Shown: positions 33,467-46,636 of the stretch, in pieces
Layout: the number at the start of each line of letters is the position of its first letter
Numbering within the stretch: the stretch's first letter is position 1
NCBI GenBank assembly: GCA_017506865.1
Contig: JAFCMP010000190.1
Location: 62,001-126,000, forward strand
DNA: 64,000 bases
Origin: Tribonema minus
Taxonomy: Eukaryota > Sar > Xanthophyceae > Tribonematales > Tribonemataceae
Direction: 5' to 3'
The notes under the pieces: model-generated
What the model was told of the DNA's origin: nothing
The model's input: only the letters and a program-made list of their open reading frames with translations
The model's database searches: none
Program-made: the position numbers and the translations under genes

Positions 33467-35682
33467 ATGCGAGTGCACGTGATAAGATCAGTGTGCAGCA
33501 TGCTGCAGCAGCTGACGCTGCTGATGTTGGCTGTGGCGGCTGCGGTCCAAGCCTTCGCCTCGCGTAGCAGCAGCGACGACAGCATCGCGATAATCAACTG
33601 CTCCGGCAAAGTGGGGTTACCTGCTGACTTCATACTCCGCAGCGCCGTTGACTGGACCACTCTTGCCAAGGCTGTGGACTGCGAGGGCGGCACGTTCAAG
33701 GTCGTTGCTGACCCCACGGCAGGCACGGCTATCAAGATCCCCGCCAACAGCCCTCTGTTTTTAGGCCCCAAAACATCTCTGACCATCACCTCGAGGGCGT
33801 GGGCCGACAGCGGGTTGGATGCGGGCATTGCAGTCGGTGATGGAGACCCCATCGGAGCGCCGGATCTTGGACAGCCAACATTCAATGGGCAGCAACAGAC
33901 GCACTTCTTCGACCTGGACGTAGATAGCAGGTGAGCAGCACAGCGTTGGTTGTCGTAGAAGGCATTGCTGGACCATGTGGTCCATGCAGGGTGTGCCTGC
34001 CGCTTGGAAACCTTGCGGCGTATCAATTGATGCACGAATCTTATTATAGTACCCTCTTCTCCAGACTGATCATAGTGATTGGGCATATGCGTTGCAGTCG
34101 AGCAAGCACAGAATCTGAGCAAGACTTCGCGTTGTATGCTCATCAGTGGACACCCGGCCTTCGAGCCACTGATGATTGCGACTCGTAGTGCAGCGCTACT
34201 TCCGAGAGGGACGACCAATCTGCAACTTTCACAGCCTCACAGCCTCTGGCTCACTCATACTCAGGCCTAGCCGGGATGTGCAGGAAGAATTAACGAATAG
34301 TTGTTTCTTTGAAGGAATCCGCAACAACACACGTCATCTGCCCAGTGGGCGAAGGCCAGCAACTTGCCTCACACTGGATCTGAACTCCGTCATTTGTATT
34401 GGGACCAACTGAGGCGACTCTGCTACCACAGTGGCACTCAGCAATGACAGAGCAGACAGGCTGGCATCGGTCGCAGCAGCACTGAAGCAAGTTTGCATGT
34501 GTTTTCTACCTCTCTGTTGCGACAATTATTGGTCAATCAAAAGCAACGCATAGCAACTGCTAGGGTCAAGAATATCCCGGAAATGCTCCATACTTGAAAA
34601 GCTGACAAGGTGATGCAGCCCAGAGGCATACTGCTCAGGTGGTGCCGCGATGTACTTCTGAAGTATTGCCATATCATACACTGACTGGCTCGCATAATAC
34701 CATGGTATTAGTCGCCTGAACATGGTCCATCAAGGTGACATTGTCCATCGTGAAGTTTGAAAGTGGTTGTCAAAGCGCCAGCGGCCTGGATCGCGTAATA
34801 CCATCTTTTAAATCTTGCCTCATAGGAGGGTCAGCCCCTGCCGATCCGAGTTGAAGTGTTGGTGACACCAGGAGGCAGACTACAGCTTTGACACCAGGTG
34901 ATTTGCGCTCAGACATGCAATACAATCTGGCACGTGACCTACAACCCACAGTTAGGCCAACTACAAAAATCTCCTGTTTCGGGAGAGGACACTCCAATTG
35001 CAATTGCCTGTGCAAACAAAAATGCTGCTGTTTGCTGCGTTCACCTTGCACCGTCATTCCGACATGGTGGCTGAATTACAACCAGTTGAAACGTGTCCTT
35101 GCACTTGATGATCTACAGCAGTTCAATGCCTTAAAAACTTGAACCGTAGAAATGACCCTGTCAATGACGTTGGACGGAGCTACTTGCAATAGTCGAATTA
35201 GAAGCATCACGAACGGTTCACATAAGTTGCTTAGCAGAGACATGCAATGGCATGCGTCTATCAAGTGATGAAACACGTTACATGAGCAAAGCTGTGAAAG
35301 TATGCATGCATCAGCAATGGTGACACTCAACCTGATTATGCTGCGCTGCGTGCTGCCGCAGGCTGCGCCTTGAGGGTGTTCGATTCATCCATGGAAGGAT
35401 ACCCTGGTTGCTAGATAAATAAGGGTGATGTGCCTTCTTCTCAATGAGTTCGGAGAGTAAACCTCTGTTCGATATTTTCCATGGCAACATTGACAAGTTC
35501 TGCACTCAGTTAGGAAAGCAAGCTAACAGTAGCAGAAAGTGTGCTGATAGCTGCTGCCAGACTCCAGCACTTGCACAACGTAGGAAGGCACCTGGAATAA
35601 AAAGGCCATTGAAGTGACCGAAACGCTTTCAGAAACGGACATGCCAAGTACCACAATGCAAGACACAGCCTTGTCAGCTCAC

Positions 35683-35819
35683 CCTCGTTGAACTCAAAGA
35701 TGCAGCCGTACGCCTCCACATATGTTGCTTTCCCAGAATATACAACTTCGGCATACACTTCACCCAGCGTGCGAATAACTCCGCCATTCAGATCATGGCC
35801 TTCGAAGTCAGTGACTGAA
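35683..35819 (-). pseudogene. Pmp-repeat exon on the opposite strand
   Basis: The minus strand reads VTDFEGHDLNGGVIRT, then YVEAYGCIFEFNEG, between a CAGAGCAG acceptor and a GAGG|GTGAGC donor. The GG-x-I and C-x-F-x-F-N-E-G pattern is that of one Pmp-type repeat. It lies inside a 2.6-kb intron of the plus-strand Pmp-like gene and no companion exons were found. It is either a stranded fragment of a paralogue or part of a nested gene. A 19-20 bp sequence near its start (CATGGAAGGATACCCTG) also occurs inverted at about 35390-35406. Confidence 0.5.
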
Positions 35820-38442
35820 CTGCTCTGATAAGGACAGGGTATCCTTCCATGAATGAGCATTGTACAGCCATGTTCACAAGGGCTTGCGTACATTATGATC
35901 AACGTTCATAATGTAGCCGCTCCCTCCACAGCACTCATAGTGACTTCTGCATCCAAACACAAGTGTCTGGCGACAATCTTCCTGAAACGTAGCATGGAAG
36001 TGTGATGTATGCGTGAAGTATGCGACTGCAGTCCACACACATTATGTCTGCCGTGCAGGCAAATGTTGTATGTGTGCGCGTGCCGCCGTCACTTTAATTA
36101 ATCGTTGTTGAGCTGGCATGTAGAAATGCTTAACTGGAGCATGTGCGCCACTCCTCAGTGGATGTGGCGAGGCGAGAAGGGAATGCTTCCTCGCTTCCCC
36201 TGATTCACAATCAAATGTCCGATGTCATGTGTGATATGCGTGAAGCATTCATGTATGCGTGCTATAATAGAACCAACCATTGGCAATCTCTACCTTCACT
36301 GATTGTCGCCTGTCCAATTCATTTGCGCTAAATTGTCCCAAATGAATACGTCACAAGCGTCACGAGCATGAAGATACGGGTTTACTTGGGTGAAACATGG
36401 GTTACTCAGTGTTTGCGTCAGTCTGAACATAGCGTTACACTCTCATGTCCAACTCGCTTGTGTTACCCCAGGAGCAAGCACGTCACCACATCTTGAAAAA
36501 ACTTGGTCACTTGCCCTCACTCTTGTCTCTTTCTTTCTGCTTCTGTGCCCCATTCACAAATGCGACTGGTACTAGCATGTGGCGTTGGCGGTGCAATCCA
36601 GGCCAGTGACATCATCACCAAGTACTCGTCGTTCCTCAACAACAAAGGTGACAGAACTGCGAGACAGCCTTAAGTTATCATAGCCATCAGCAAAATTTGT
36701 CACCAAACAATTGGGGGGGGCGGGCAAAGGATTTTGCACCAACTGGTTGCACTTAGTGACAGGTTAAAGAAGGACTTACTTCCCCCCTTGCAGCAATTGA
36801 TCAAAACGCGACTACCCCTGAGAGCGCCTACCAAGCACCATTCACAAAGGACTGAATATTAGCATGTACCCCCAAAATGTATGCATGGGCATTGGATCAT
36901 GTCCCACAGTGACAGCACCAAGGGCTGACCCTCAGAGCTGCAAACATGCGTTTGTTAGGCGGCCAGTCAGTTGTGCCTGTGTGAGAACCTGGTTTCTTGT
37001 CAATCGACGCTGATGCGTTCTCTCGTGGAACAGAAGCAGTGCTGCGGTGCCTGCAGTATGCATTCAGTGCGCTTCGCTGGGGCAGGGTGTATACCATGGC
37101 TTCATATGCAACTGAGGATGCTTTGCATGCCTGCATGTGATCACAACAATGACCATTTACTGGTTCTGGTCCAGTGCAGCCCACACATAGTGGTTCCCTC
37201 AACAGCATCTCGTCAGGCATCAAATTAGCATTACAGTGGCTTTCTTGGTGCCAGCATGCACGTGTTGCTTCCGGTGTAGCTGCAGCCATATGGTACAAGC
37301 TACCATGCCCTGCCTGTCATGGCAATCAGGGCCTGCCTCAGGCTGGCGCGCTTTCGCATCCAATACTCCTCTGCCTGATCCCTGCACCCTTGCCTGCATG
37401 CATCAGCGGGACCGTTGGGTTCTGTGAGCGACTTCAATGTTGACCCCACCATGAGCATGCGAGGAGGCGCCATCGCCTCCCAGGGCCAGCTGGTGGTGGC
37501 GGGCTGCATGTTCAGGGGCAACATCGCTCTGGGACAGGGCGGCTCCATCTCTCACAATGGCACCACCGCGACCATCCGCCATAGCCCTTTTGAAGACAGC
37601 GCTGCGATTGTCAAGCAAAGCCTGGGCACCGGGGAGGGGGGGGGCATTTACATCGAGCTTCACGGTGATGACATCGTGCTTGATGGCGTGGTCTTTACGA
37701 ATTGCACTGCCGCGAGTGACGGAGGCGCAGTTGCGCTTGGCGAGAGGCCAGACCCAACAAGCTCCGATGCCACCATCACCGTCAGCGGCTGCATGTTCTC
37801 GGCGTGCACAGCACAGCAGCGTGGAGGGGGGGTCGCTCTGACATTCAGCTATGGCAGCTTTTCGCGCCCAGCCCTCGCCATATCGGGATCCACCTTCACC
37901 CAGTGCTCCGCAGGCGGCAGCAGCGCGGGGGGCGGTGTATTCAGCGTCAATAGCGTCATCGTGACGGACAGCAACTTCTCCGGGTGCACCGCGTTGAGTG
38001 GCGGCGCTCTCGCGTACGACACGGCCACGCGCAACTTTGGCAAGGACAACCCTACTGACAGTTTTTTTGGCGCCGACAATGTGAGGGTCATCGGTTGTGG
38101 GTTCACCAACAACACGGCCTTCTATCTCGGCGGCGCGGTCTATGCGTCCGATCTGAACCCAGTGTCGACGAGCATGCACTATGACCTCGTTGTCCGCAGC
38201 AGCATATTTGAGGGAAACGTTGCGGCCGGCGGCGGCGGCATCGCCATTGCGACAGCGAGCATCAATGGCACCGCATTCATCGCTCAGTCTTGAGTTCACG
38301 CGCAACGAAGCATTCCAGGCTGGCGGCGGGGTACTGTTGGCTGGCGAATTCAAAACGACGGTGCTGCGCGAGCTGCACTTCACAAGCAACGCGGCAGGGC
38401 ATGCAGCCGCTGTGCTAACAACCTCGCATCTTGCAGCTAGCG

Positions 38443-40064
38443 GTGAGTTGTTTACAAACATCATGGTAATCGAGCTTGTGCAGTAGCCAATGTAGGTTGC
38501 GTGCTCGAGCTAATAGGCTAGCAGGCTAGGCTAGTAGGCGAGGCAGCCGCGAGCCCTGGGGCGACCCTTAATTGGCATGAAAGCGACCCTGGATGCCAGA
38601 AATCGACATCATGGGTTTTCCAGCCAACAATAATGATCAGCCCAAACAAAGCATTTGAAGTATCTGTATGATGTTGAAGTCACCATAACCTCTGACTGTG
38701 GTGGTCGGCTTGCTGAGGTAGAGCATACTGATGTTGACGTTTCAAAAGTTTAAAAAGTATTGAGCTTCAAGAGATAATTGAGGTTGAAATTCTGAGCATC
38801 AACTGAAGTTGGGATGTAGAAGTTACCAAAGTCCTGAGGATGAACTTCAATTTGAACTTGAAGTAGGTCATTCGAATCGTGCATTTAATGTGAATTCGAT
38901 GGTGCAGCTCACAATTTGGCATGACACAAGGAAGGCTACTTTGCCTTGGCGTAGCGTCTCAGCATCGGGGTCGTTTTCACGCCATTCAGGGCTAAGCGAG
39001 AGTGGCAATGGTTTGCCGTGCTGACCTACTAGGTCAGATTTCACTTGAAAATTGAGTGCCTGTGAGTACCTTAAGCTGATCAGCAACTCAAGCCACAAAC
39101 CTGTTGGAGCGGTAAATTCAGACGTCAATCATTATCATGAAGAAATCTCAGCCATCAGCAACATTCAGCTCTCATGGCACCAAATGTGGCGACAGTGTTG
39201 CCGTTTAGCAGGCAGTGTGTGTTGTAGCTCCCGATATGTCTGCGAAAGTCCAGTGTTACATCTGCATTTGTATTTACTTCTATCAGGAACTGTACTGCTG
39301 AGTAGTGATCCAGGTGAATATTCACGCAATGCTTCAGAAGCATTCAGCGGTTGACTGGACTGTACCGACACAAGCGACATTGCAAGTATGCGCGCACAGC
39401 ATTTTTGTGTGCCACACTTAGTCTACAGCTGCAACTGGAACGCCTTGACTCAGCTTGAGAATGTTCAACGAACGTGATGTCGTAAACTTTAGACGCTGCA
39501 TGCGTTGTGATCCTGCATGCATTGGTGCTGAGAGATCTGTGTCTGCAGTCGTCCATTCTGTGCTACCATCAGGGCACCTGTGTAATTTATAGCACTCGCA
39601 GAGTCGTAACGGCAAGTGCGGGCCGTTCCAGCAGCACTGCAGAAAGCTGTAGTACTGAGCTGGTCTGATTGCTAGTGGCCTTGGACCTTTAAGTTACTGT
39701 AGACCTGGATTGCAAGATTGCTCTGTAGACTATGCCTCTAGCTGTGAAGCACTTGAAATATATATGATCATTGATGAGTCCATATTGTGGCAGAATTGCC
39801 ACCTGTCAAGGAGAGTGCATTAGATTCTGTATGGTGTGTGGTGTCTGCGCTACAGTGCGGACGTTCACCACAAGAGCACATGGGATCGATAGATTACACG
39901 TCGTGTACGCGGCAAAGCTGTCAATCAACATTTACTTATATCTAGTTTTATATGTGCGTTGTTCTGCTGCCGTTGCTTGCTGAGACAGCCTAGGCTGACA
40001 ATCTGGTTGATTTCCGGCATTCACATAACATCACTGATATGTTCATGCCATTGAAGCATTGCAG
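38443..40064. other. intron of the Pmp-like gene with TTGAAGT-rich text
   Basis: Bounded by AGCG|GTGAGT and ATTGCAG. From 38660 to 38870 it is rich in GAAGT/TTCAA words (for example AACTTCAATTTGAACTTGAAG), related to the palindromes in NDC80 intron 4. No exon is recognisable. Confidence 0.5.
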
Positions 40065-40502
40065 CGGCAACCGACCTGGAAATGGGCACCTTCTCTAAAA
40101 ACGTCGCCACTCTGTGTTTCGTGGGCGGCTTCGGATCAAGCGACACTTGGCTCAACACTGGCAACTCGTGTGCGGATGTCGACGATATCCCAGAAGCTGC
40201 TACTGCTGAGGCGTCACCAAAGGTGCGTGTTGTTCAGCACCAGTCCCGCACTATTTGGCAGCGTCTGTCATTATATCAGATGTAATGTGCTGCTGTACGT
40301 TTTAGCAGTTGCAGGTAGCGTTAACTTCTGTGTCAGGGCTTGCATCAACCATCGACCTTCGAAGTGCATGCAGGTTGCTAATGACAACAAGAGGGGGCAT
40401 TCCATTGTGAGCACTGCCACCAGGACATACTTGAGATCAATCAATTGGTACTGCCGCCTGTGCTGCCTGCTTTACAGTACTCAATAACTCTCATTACTAT
40501 TG

Positions 40503-40672
40503 TACGCAGGCATTGCTATACGCAGGCATTGCTAACACATACTGCCTAAATCAGGATTCTGGGGCCTGTGGTACTCTTAGTAGTAGCATGCTGCCTGAAT
40601 CAAGGATTGTGGGGCCTGTTTCACTCTTGGTACTACGCAGGCATTGCTAACTGCACACTGCCTACAATATGG
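40503..40672. repeat. tandem repeat in a Pmp-gene intron
   Basis: Repeats of ACGCAGGCATTGCTA, ACTGCCTxAATCA and GGATTxTGGGGCCTGT alternate about two and a half times, with a doubled GCAGGCATTGCTA at the start. Located in the intron after exon 40065-40222; no coding potential. Confidence 0.65.
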
Positions 40673-41295
40673 ATTGCATTGGTACAGTGGTGCTGTAGTC
40701 TTTTGTGATGGCACCCTGCATGCTCATTAACTATAGTTGGTATACCCTCATTACTTCCTCCTTCTGGATGTGGGTACCGTACGACATGCTGATTGATAGC
40801 GGCGCCTTGTTTCTGCAGTCTGCCATGTGCATCACATACCCCTTGTCATGCGCAATATGCCAAGCTCTACTGACGGCACAACGCACACCCGGCTCATATT
40901 TTTTGATGATTGTATCAAATATGACCCTCCTGGTACCGCTCCTGAAGTACTTGGACCGGTTGTAAGACTGAGTAGCCGGTGTGCGCCCCTTTACTGTTCC
41001 ACGTGTTCATAGGCGCTGCTTCCCACAGACCGTCCATCCTTCATTAGCTGTGGCATCGGGTTCTACTCCCCGGACGACAACACATGCGCCCTATGTGCGG
41101 ACGTTCCGGGGCTGAATTGCACGCAGTCAGCCACCACCATCGCCACGCTGCCGATCAGCCCCGGCTACTGGCGCAGCAATACTGCCAGCACTGTGGTGAG
41201 AGAGTGCTGGAATGCGGACGCCTGCTCCGGCGGGCGGGCATCCCTGTCTGCTGATTCTGCTGCCGCCTACTGCACAGAGGGCTACATAGGGCCAT

Positions 41296-42567
41296 GTGAG
41301 TGACGCATCATGATGTCGTTGACCTGCCAGTGCTTGGGAGTTCAAAGGCTAAGTTTCAATGCTCTTGTTCAAATGCTGTCTGGTTCTGAAGAGCTGCATA
41401 CACAGGGCAATTGCTTCACACCGCTGCTCCTATTGTTCTGGTGTCGCTGCTTGTTAAGTATATGTTGCATGCAGTGCATGGGAAGGTGATTTGAGCTGCT
41501 CATTAGTTTTGTTGTACGTCAAGCCTGTTGCCACAAAATGCATGCAAAGTGCACGGCAACATGTGCAGCAGCTGTTTCTCTAGTTGCATGAGTATACTAC
41601 AGGCTGTGCTAATGTGTATGTCAGACGTCGTGCTGCCGTCGGCTGCGCCACTTCAGAAACGTGTTCGGCGCGGTACATTTATACCTTCCGGTTCATGACT
41701 GCAAAGGACGCCGCACTAACTGTTGACGCTCATTGGCAGTGCCTCAGTTGAGATTGCAGAACATCAAGATAACGCGGCCGACGCGTTTTGGGGCATCATA
41801 GAAAGCCTTCAAATATATTACCACGTGCTTTCAAAGTTTGTGGTGTGCGTCCAGGCATATCGGCGCCTGTACGACATGTCCTGCCGAGATCGCTATTGTG
41901 GTGACTGGGTGGTGTCTCAGCTCACAGTGTTGACTCTTCAGGAGTGAGGAACTGCTTCACTGCTCCAGTCAAAGCCTAAAGCCTGCGAATATTGCCTTGA
42001 GAAAGCAGCGGCGCTTGCATCTACTCTCTCCAAATAGTAAGCGCCATGTCGCCGGTAAATGTGGCGGTGCAAAAGCAGACCAAAAGCCTTCCTTGAAGCA
42101 TGTGAATCGGTTTCTGGTCATTAGGCGAACACAAGCACAGATGCAGCTGAGCGCTGCTGCCATTCAACTTGAGGTGACTGTTGACAAATACCGGCACAAC
42201 TCTCCATTGAGCCCTGGCCACCTCTAGGCGTGCTACGTGCTGCCACCACACATCTATCACCCTAATGCGCGCTGACATGCTGCTTCACGACAGTGGTAAG
42301 ACACCTGAACCACCCTCTGGTCATGACTCTCTCTGTATCATAATGGGCTACAGCAATCCGAACAGCAACGCATATGTGCACCTGCAACACTTACCGGTGC
42401 GATGCATGCAGGTCTCAGAGTGGGTGTGTGGGTAAAATGTATGAAATCAGTCAACCTCGCCACCCAACAAAGCTCAGCAGGTGCGCCATCACTGCCAGGC
42501 AGTCGTCAATTTGATACCCAACCAGGTTACTGATTCAGTCACCGCGACTCTGTTGTGCTTTGTGCAG
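41296..42567. other. intron of the Pmp-like gene
   Basis: The donor CCAT|GTGAGT and acceptor TTTGTGCAG join GYIGP to YCAVC through a split Tyr codon, a strong phase and motif match. The 1.27 kb between them holds no recognisable exon or element. Confidence 0.6.
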
Positions 42568-43295
42568 ACTGTGCAGTGTGCAACGCGGCTCTCGACTACG
42601 CGCCCAGCTCATTCAGCGCGTACAAGTGTGAGCGGTGCACTGCATCCAGCAGGGCGGCAACCTATGCTGCACTTGTAGCCTTCCTGCTGGTGGCGATCGC
42701 AGCAGCAATATACCTGCTGCCGGTGATGGAAACCAAGCGCAAGTCACGAAGAGCGATCGCCTGCGGCTGGCCTCTGTGGCTGCGCAACCGCCTGCCCCAA
42801 TGCCTGTGCCGCCAGCGCCAGTGGTCGTTCCGGGGCGAGTACCTGCGCATCCCCATCATCGTCGTGCAGCTGCTGTGGGGCATTGTCGCCGCGACCGGCC
42901 TGCAGATGCCGGCCAACTTTCAGGCATTCTTCACGCGGATCGCCATCGCGCCGGACCTTTTCGCCCTTGGCTGCGCCGCGCACCTCAGCTTCTTTGACAA
43001 GCTGCTGCTGGTGACGCTACTGCCGCTGCTCCCCGTCGTGCTGCTCGTGCTCTCATGGCTCCTGTCCACACGGCGTATGAGCGTGCTGGCGCCTGACAGC
43101 GCAGACAGTACAGCAGTGGCAGCAGCGGCGGCAGCAAGGGCAGAGGCCCTGCGAAGGCACTGGACGGCTTTCCTGGCGTTCACATTTTTGATTTTTGGCG
43201 GCGTCTCCAGCTCCATTTTTTTGACATTTTCGTGCGAGGAGTTTCCAGAGCTGGGCAAGTGGTACCTACGTGCCGATTACTCTATCCAGTGCTTC

Positions 43296-45288
43296 TTAGC
43301 TCGGGTCGTTGACACGGCTTTGAGTGAGACATGGCTGCACGCATTTGACGGGTTCTGTGCATGGACGCTTGAACGCATGCTGCACCTGCACGGCTGCGCT
43401 ACCGCGGCAGTCATGAAGTCACACCTGCTGGCCGCCTGCACTGCTGGTGACAATGAGGTAGCCAGCAGTGGCAGCGTGCTGGTATTGCCGCGCTTGGGCC
43501 CGCCAGAACTCACGGACATCGCAGTGCCACTGCGGGCGTCACGGTTGCCGGAGCGACGAGGCGGTCTGGGCATGCCGCTTTTGGGGCTACTGGCACCAGC
43601 CGCATACACGGCCCAGGCATGCACAACACTGCGGCCTGCAATAATTCATGCCACTGTGGCAGCAGGGGCCCTGAGGCTCGGCACTGACGAACACGGCGCA
43701 GTCACCTGGTTCGCGCAGCACTCATGCGCAATACGCGAGGACCAGGGACTGCCGCCAATCATCGAGGCCGTGCGACGCTCTACGCGAGCGCTGACAGCTG
43801 ATGGCGGCGAAAAATCACGCACAGCTGTGGCCGAGCAGCTCCCAGCATCGTTGCTACGGTGGGCAGCGGATACAACGGCCGCAGCGTCGACGCTCCCCAC
43901 TGCGGTGCAAGCGATCTACGCCGCAACTGCCGTCACGGAGACGGGGACCACTGAGCCAGCCCCACACACCCACGGCATTGTGCCTGGCGCCGAGGCGGCC
44001 GCTGCGGCGGCGACCGTACCTGGCCCTCAAGCCGCTGCCGCGGCTGCCTCTTCCACGCCCGCTAAAACACAAACTAGCGCGGAAGAAAGCAGCTGCAGCG
44101 GCGGGCAGGAGGACGACGACGACGACTGGGAGGCCTATGCTGACGAGATCTGCAGAAAGGTAGTGCCCCGCCGCCGGCGCGGTCACTTCACGCACGGACT
44201 ACAAGCCCGCCTTTCAAATGTTCTTCGACGTCAATACGAGGACTGCCTGGTGGAGGACCTAGAGGCTGCCTCGGCTGGTGCCGTGGGCAAGCCGACGCAG
44301 GCTACACTTATTGGTGACTTGCGTGACACCAGCCGCCGCCGCCAACAGGCTAGCGCGCGGGTCCTGGCGCAGCTGCGCAGCCAGCGTGCGTCCGGGGCAA
44401 TGGCGTGGATGAGCGTGCCACCCGCTGCCAATGACCGCCCGGGTGCGGCGCCCATGTCCAGTATGGCAGCAGCCACGATGATTATGGTTGCGATCTTTAT
44501 AGACGGGTGGGGCATACAGGGCGAGGTGTGCCCATGGCGGTGCAGTGACGTGAGCCCCACCTCCACGCATGCGATCAGCTGCCCCAGCCAGCACATACGG
44601 GGGCACAACGCGACACACACTGCCCAAAAGCGGTGCCTACAGCGCATCTTGAGACAGCACCATGTCTCTATTGTCCGCAATGAGGACGCTAGCGTCTTCG
44701 AGGTACCGGGGTATCGGGCGGACACAGTCATTGACCCAGGGTGTCTGCACTTTAGCAGTGCATACCGTAACAAGGGAATAGTGCTAGACACAAGTGTGCG
44801 CGCGCCCACAGCGAGCTCGTACCTGACAGGCAAAACAAATGCCTCGAACACGGACGGCTATGCTGCTGGGGTGGGGGAGGACGCGAAGGTCAAGCACCAC
44901 ACCGGCACCTTGACGTCAGCTTGGGCTTTTGTGCCATTCGTGCAGGAGTCGTACGGACGGCTGGGCAAGCAGACAAGCCTTTTTGTTAAGGAGTTGGCAA
45001 TGCACTCAGCACTGTGCTCAGGGGGGGGGAAGGCAGATGTGTTACGCAAGGCCGGGTTAGCTAAGCGTCAGATCCACATTGAGCTGAGCATATCGCTGGC
45101 GCGGGAGTTGGCGGAGCGCGTCATGGCATACACACGTGGAGCGCGAATGCTGGGCTGTGTTGCGGCGCCGGTATCCAAACTCCTAGGGCACAGCGCAGAC
45201 TAGGCTGCTGCGTTGACGCAAGCTTTTCGATTGCATAGGCAACCCGGCCTCCCTTGGGCCTTTATAAATACAAGTCCATACGTGCTTC
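43296..45288 (+). mobile_element. young 5'-truncated LINE inside the last exon of the Pmp-like gene
   Basis: The insert copies the LINE at 28556-30548 (reverse complement), from inside the region after the reverse transcriptase to the 3' end. Only three amino acid differences were noticed over about 635 residues (Lys/Glu, Gly/Arg, Ser/Ala), so it is recent. GTGCTTC stands on both sides, at 43289-43295 and 45282-45288; the exact length is uncertain because the element itself carries GCTTC at its 5' break. The insert lies in the gene's direction and its frame is open with the host frame: host codons from 42568 run without a stop into the LINE ORF to TAG at 45203. Confidence 0.9.
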
Positions 45289-46068
45289 ACGCCGCACTAC
45301 TGGCGCTACGCTGCGTATGCGATAGTCATGCTCTTCGTGTACCCCATCGGCATTACGGGCCTTCACGCGGTTATGATATGGCGCAAGCGCCAGCTCGATG
45401 CACACCGCAGCAACAACACCACAGCCAAAGTGCCGCATGAGTGCGAGAACACATTCGGTGCGGACCGCTCAAGCAATGGCACAGCACCACCAAACTCAAG
45501 TGTAGCATTGACGGATGCCGCCGCTGCCACTGATCCCCAACACGGCCTGGTGCACGCGTCCGCTTTCCTGTGGAGCCAGTACACAGACAAGGCAGACTGG
45601 TGGGAGCTTGTGGAGTGCACGCGGCGGCTGCTGCTGACAGGCTTCATTGCATTTATTCTGCCCGGGCGCGCTGGTCAAGCGGCGGTGTCCATGCTGTTTG
45701 CATTTGCCAGCGTGGTGGTGTTCACAGTTGTGCGGCCGCACAAGGAGCGCGGCGAGCGGTGCCAGTACCTGCTCGGCAGCATCATCATCTACATGAGCAC
45801 TGCCACGGCGCTGTTCATGAAGCTGAATGTGACGGGCGACTTGCAGTCGCAGCGCATCGTTGGCGCGCTGCTCATCATGCTCAATGTCGCGCTCATCGTC
45901 GCCGCAGTCCTTCAGACGTTTGGTGAGGTGTGGCGCATCGTAAAGGATGCCGCCAGGGCAGGTGTTGCGGTGCCGGTGGAGGAGCAGCAAGAGCCGCGGC
46001 GCAACCCGGAGTCATCACGCCACGTGCTAGAAGAAAGCGTTGCCAGCATGCCGGCATCATCGTACTGA

Positions 46069-46636
46069 CGTCCTGGTGTTCACTTCAGCAGTTTAGCACC
46101 GCTTAATTATTCGCTCTTTGTGAGCTGCCCAGCTGAATGAAGACATTTACGAAGCCCATGTGTACTGCTCTTGGCTACAAGTATTGCCTTGTGTTGTGTG
46201 CCTCTGCAGCATTATAACTCAGGCTGTAGAAGCCAGTCAGCGTCATAGTGTTCTCACAATCATCACTGCAGCCCGCTTGCCACGCTAGGTATACCTTGTA
46301 GCACCCTAGGCTGGAGCACCGGCACTTCTGAATAATGCATACTGCATATGCCATTGTTAGTGCCACCCGCCTCCCATACACCGTAGTACTGCACATGCCA
46401 TTGTTTGTGCTGTCCGCCAAGTAGTCATCGCTATTTACATGTGTGTTCCACCGGTGCTGCACCGCTGCCAGCGCCAATAGCAGCTGCTGGGATATCCCAC
46501 TGTAACAGTAGATGTACTTTGCAGATGTACTTTTTTTATTACTCAGGGCGCGACCAAGCCCATTTCCAGGTACTCTCAGTCAAGAAGGCGTGCTGCAGAT
46601 GCATGCCGCATTGTTTTTCATTTTTGCAAATATCCT
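46069..46636. other. 3' flank of the Pmp-like gene
   Basis: No gene recognised. Near 46525-46570 stands GTACTTTTTTTATTACTCAG followed by GGGCGCGACCAAGCCCA, a diverged copy of the LINE 3' terminus, directly before the better copy at 46637. Confidence 0.45.

Larger units (their letters stand above)
33467..46068 (+). pseudogene. Pmp-repeat, cysteine-rich, multi-pass membrane protein gene, disrupted
   Basis: Exons read in consistent phase: 33467-33930 (signal peptide from Met 33500, LTLLMLAVAAAVQAFA), 36576-36647 (GVGGAIQASDII, SSFLNNK), 37407-38442 (many GGAI/GGGV and FTNCTA/FSACTA repeats), 40065-40222, 41013-41295 (FYSPDDNTCALC, SPGYWR, CTEGYIGP) and 42568-46068 (YCAVC, then several membrane helices, basic tail, stop). 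At least one exon is missing between 33.9 and 36.6 kb. The first half is a pectin-lyase-like beta helix with chlamydial-Pmp-type repeats, then a GCC2/GCC3-like cysteine region, then a membrane bundle; such proteins are common in stramenopile algae and probably sit at the cell surface. Two lesions: a one-base frame slip near 38285 giving TGA at 38291, and a LINE inserted at 43296-45288 in the last exon. Removing the insert restores SIQCFTPHYWRYAAYAI. Function unknown. Confidence 0.7.
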
